Source: Poecilobothrus nobilitatus
Taxonomy: Eukaryota; Arthropoda; Insecta; Diptera; Dolichopodidae
Assembly (NCBI GenBank): GCA_947095535.1
Contig: OX352772.1
Span: forward strand, 114,287,253-114,351,252
Direction: 5' to 3'
DNA: 64,000 nt
Both the position numbers and the translations under genes were made by a program. Positions 62,441-64,000 of this stretch are shown here, piece by piece. The notes beneath the pieces were generated by a model that had not been told where the DNA came from, ran no database searches, and saw nothing but the letters and a program-made list of their open reading frames with translations. The first letter of the stretch is position 1, and each line of letters starts with the position of its first letter.

Positions 62441-63730
62441 AAGGGTAAGATAAAAAGTTCTCGCTTTCATATGTTTTCAAAACTTAAGTACCTTCCTCCA
62501 TAAAGTGTTGCCGTTAGAAATCTTATCGGATATCTGTTAATTATTTTAATGCCATTTTTGTTCAAGATATATAATTTATCTAAATTGACTTTAGAGCATC
62601 TGTTCCATATCGAATTTAAATAGGTTAAATTGGATAAGATATATGAAGAATAAATTATGAACGAAGTATTCTGCGTCAAGAAGTTCCGCAGCCGTTTCAG
62701 GATAAAAATATACCGGTGAAGTTATATGATTTGTATGTTCATTCTATTTTACACTTTTATGTATTACTAGAACTAAATAATTAAATTAATTAACTACTTC
62801 AATCGTAGTGTTATTAAAAGTGAAGTTAGTGTTTGAAAAGGTTTTGTTATTAAATAGCAATATCTTAGTCTTACTAACGTTTAACTGAAGTCTATGTTTT
62901 AGCAACCATTCGTTAAGTAGTTGCGTGATTGAATTAATTGCACTTTTTAACTGATGTTCGTTATCAAATGTATATTTTAAAAACTCCATCATCAGCATAT
63001 AACTGTATGGCTCCTTTTAAGTTAAGTTTGCATATATCGCTGATATAGATTTTAAAAAGATCCGGTTCAAAAATTGATCCTTATGGGACTCCTTTTATTA
63101 CAGTTTTAACACTACTGCGATTATTATTTACTTAATTTAGAAAACTTGTGCATTCATATTTTTTCTGACAAAATCAGTAAACTTAAACATACGACAGCAG
63201 TATTGGAATTTGATTCAAACCCAAAGAATATTATTTAATTTCATAAAATTGTTTAAACGTTTATAATTATTTCAGATATTTTTGAAAAACTGGGAAGGAT
63301 CGATATTGGACGATAGTTAGATAGATTGGTAGCTGGGCCACCTTTGAAAATAGGAGTAACTATTGCCATTTTCAAGCAATCAGGAAATTTATTTGAGCTA
63401 AATGATAAGTTAATGAAATAAGTTAATACTAAGTTTAGTCTGCCAGTAAATTTTTGTATAAATTTCGTTGGGATTTTATCAAATCCTGTAGCTGCTGAGG
63501 ATTTAAGCTAAATTTATATGCTAAATTTATATTATATTATATATGAAATATGCTAAATTTATATTATATTGAAACTGATCTAAGTAATCATAATCAATAT
63601 TTTCTATTGAAATATTTAGGTTTGTACAATCAATTTCTCTCGGATTATGATTAGTATTAAGCGGAATATTGTTGCAGAAAAAATTATGAAATTTGATTAA
63701 AATTATATACAACACTTAGCCGCTCCTAAC
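62441..63730 (-). pseudogene. LINE reverse-transcriptase remnant
   Basis: Minus strand in order: 'SSAATGFDKIPTKFIQKFTG' (about 63440-63505), 'CLKMAIVTPIFKGGPATNLS' and 'NYRPISILPSF' (63290-63390), 'GVP-GSIFEPDLFKIYISDI' (63030-63090), 'AIQLYADDGVFKIY' (62970-63012), 'LNEWLLKHRLQLNVSKTKIL' (62850-62910) and a C-terminal 'NRCSKVNLDKLYILNKNGIK' (62540-62600). The Q of the VPQGS motif is a stop (TAA). A frameshift follows YADD. Dead copy. Confidence 0.75.
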
Positions 63731-63769
63731 AAATGCATGAAACCACATTTCGTATCCAAAAGATGAAGC

Positions 63770-63970
63770 ACTTTTAGATGTGCTAGAGAATAGCTCCAAG
63801 AGGCATTTGATCGAGTTTGGTGTCAAACCATCCAGAAAAATTTGATATTACATCTTTTTGGTTCCAAAAGAGCCCTTTTAGCCCTTTATATGTTGTATGG
63901 GGATTTCAATATTTATAACCTAATATCGTCATATGTGATATCATTAAAAAGGTCTTGGCGAGTTCTTCAA
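63770..63970 (+). pseudogene. Possible LINE RT motif fragment
   Basis: Plus strand at about 63797-63900 reads 'LQEAFDRVWCQTIQKNLILH' after a stop, similar to the AFDRVWH block of LINE reverse transcriptases, then 'SKRALLALYMLYGDFNIY'. Short and at the window edge, so tentative. Confidence 0.35.
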
Positions 63971-64000
63971 CTTTAGTTTGGAAACCATGGTCTAGCACGC

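Overview
This is an AT-rich arthropod, most likely insect, nuclear DNA window. The evidence is a spliced host gene on the minus strand (last four exons of a PRP16/DHX38-type DEAH helicase, 46811-50105, canonical GT/AG introns) in a sea of animal transposons: a Polinton/Maverick, a BEL/Pao LTR element, an env-bearing errantivirus-type Gypsy element, a P-element/THAP transposase, piggyBac, several non-LTR retrotransposons and tRNA-derived SINEs. No species-level call is possible from the sequence alone.

Layout. 0.15-3.3 kb: decayed LINE on the minus strand, split by a ~1 kb MITE-like insert. 2.8-5.0 kb: copy A of a composite repeat holding a 560-bp TIR element and a dead Tc1/mariner-like DDE transposase. 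5.6-8.2 kb: THAP-domain P-type transposase with three lesions. 10.4-11.5 kb plus 42.3-46.2 kb: copy B of the composite repeat, split by a Polinton (11478-42325) and by a short errantivirus-type LTR element (42568-45498). 46.8-50.1 kb: DHX38 exons. 50.2-54.8 kb: an inverted-repeat pair around a dead LINE. 54.9-64.0 kb: more LINE pieces, two SINEs, and a piggyBac transposase broken by a LINE.

The Polinton dominates the window. It has ~0.94-kb TIRs with terminal and subterminal tandem repeats, and encodes, left to right: protein-primed DNA polymerase B, a small conserved-looking protein, a DEDD-exonuclease-like protein, double-jelly-roll major capsid protein, a 59-aa small protein, penton/minor capsid protein, adenain-like protease, a phospholipase A2-like/hydrophobic-core protein, the A32/FtsK-HerA packaging ATPase, a conserved Polinton protein, a fibre-like coiled-coil protein, two small proteins and a chromodomain-tailed retroviral-type integrase. 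Two further minus-strand genes, one with a signal peptide, lie beside the right TIR. Together these are the replication, integration and virion-building modules of a virus-like transposon. polB is interrupted by a BEL/Pao element (15366-24050, 5-bp duplication ATTAC) and a 5,029-bp block from penton to the gene before integrase is tandemly duplicated (28537-33565 and 33566-38594). Most genes carry one or two lesions, so this copy is probably inactive, but it is young: the duplicated blocks differ at about 15 sites by eye and the BEL LTRs by one substitution and one 8-bp indel.

The most interesting item is the Polinton gene just upstream of integrase (38374-38724; truncated copy 33345-33584). 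It has an RVRF protein-phosphatase-1 docking motif followed by a W-E-x(3)-L-D-R-x-R-F-x-K-R-I segment, the arrangement of the GADD34/PPP1R15 family and its viral relatives that recruit PP1 to dephosphorylate eIF2alpha. A host-translation-control gene in a Polinton would be an unusual cargo.
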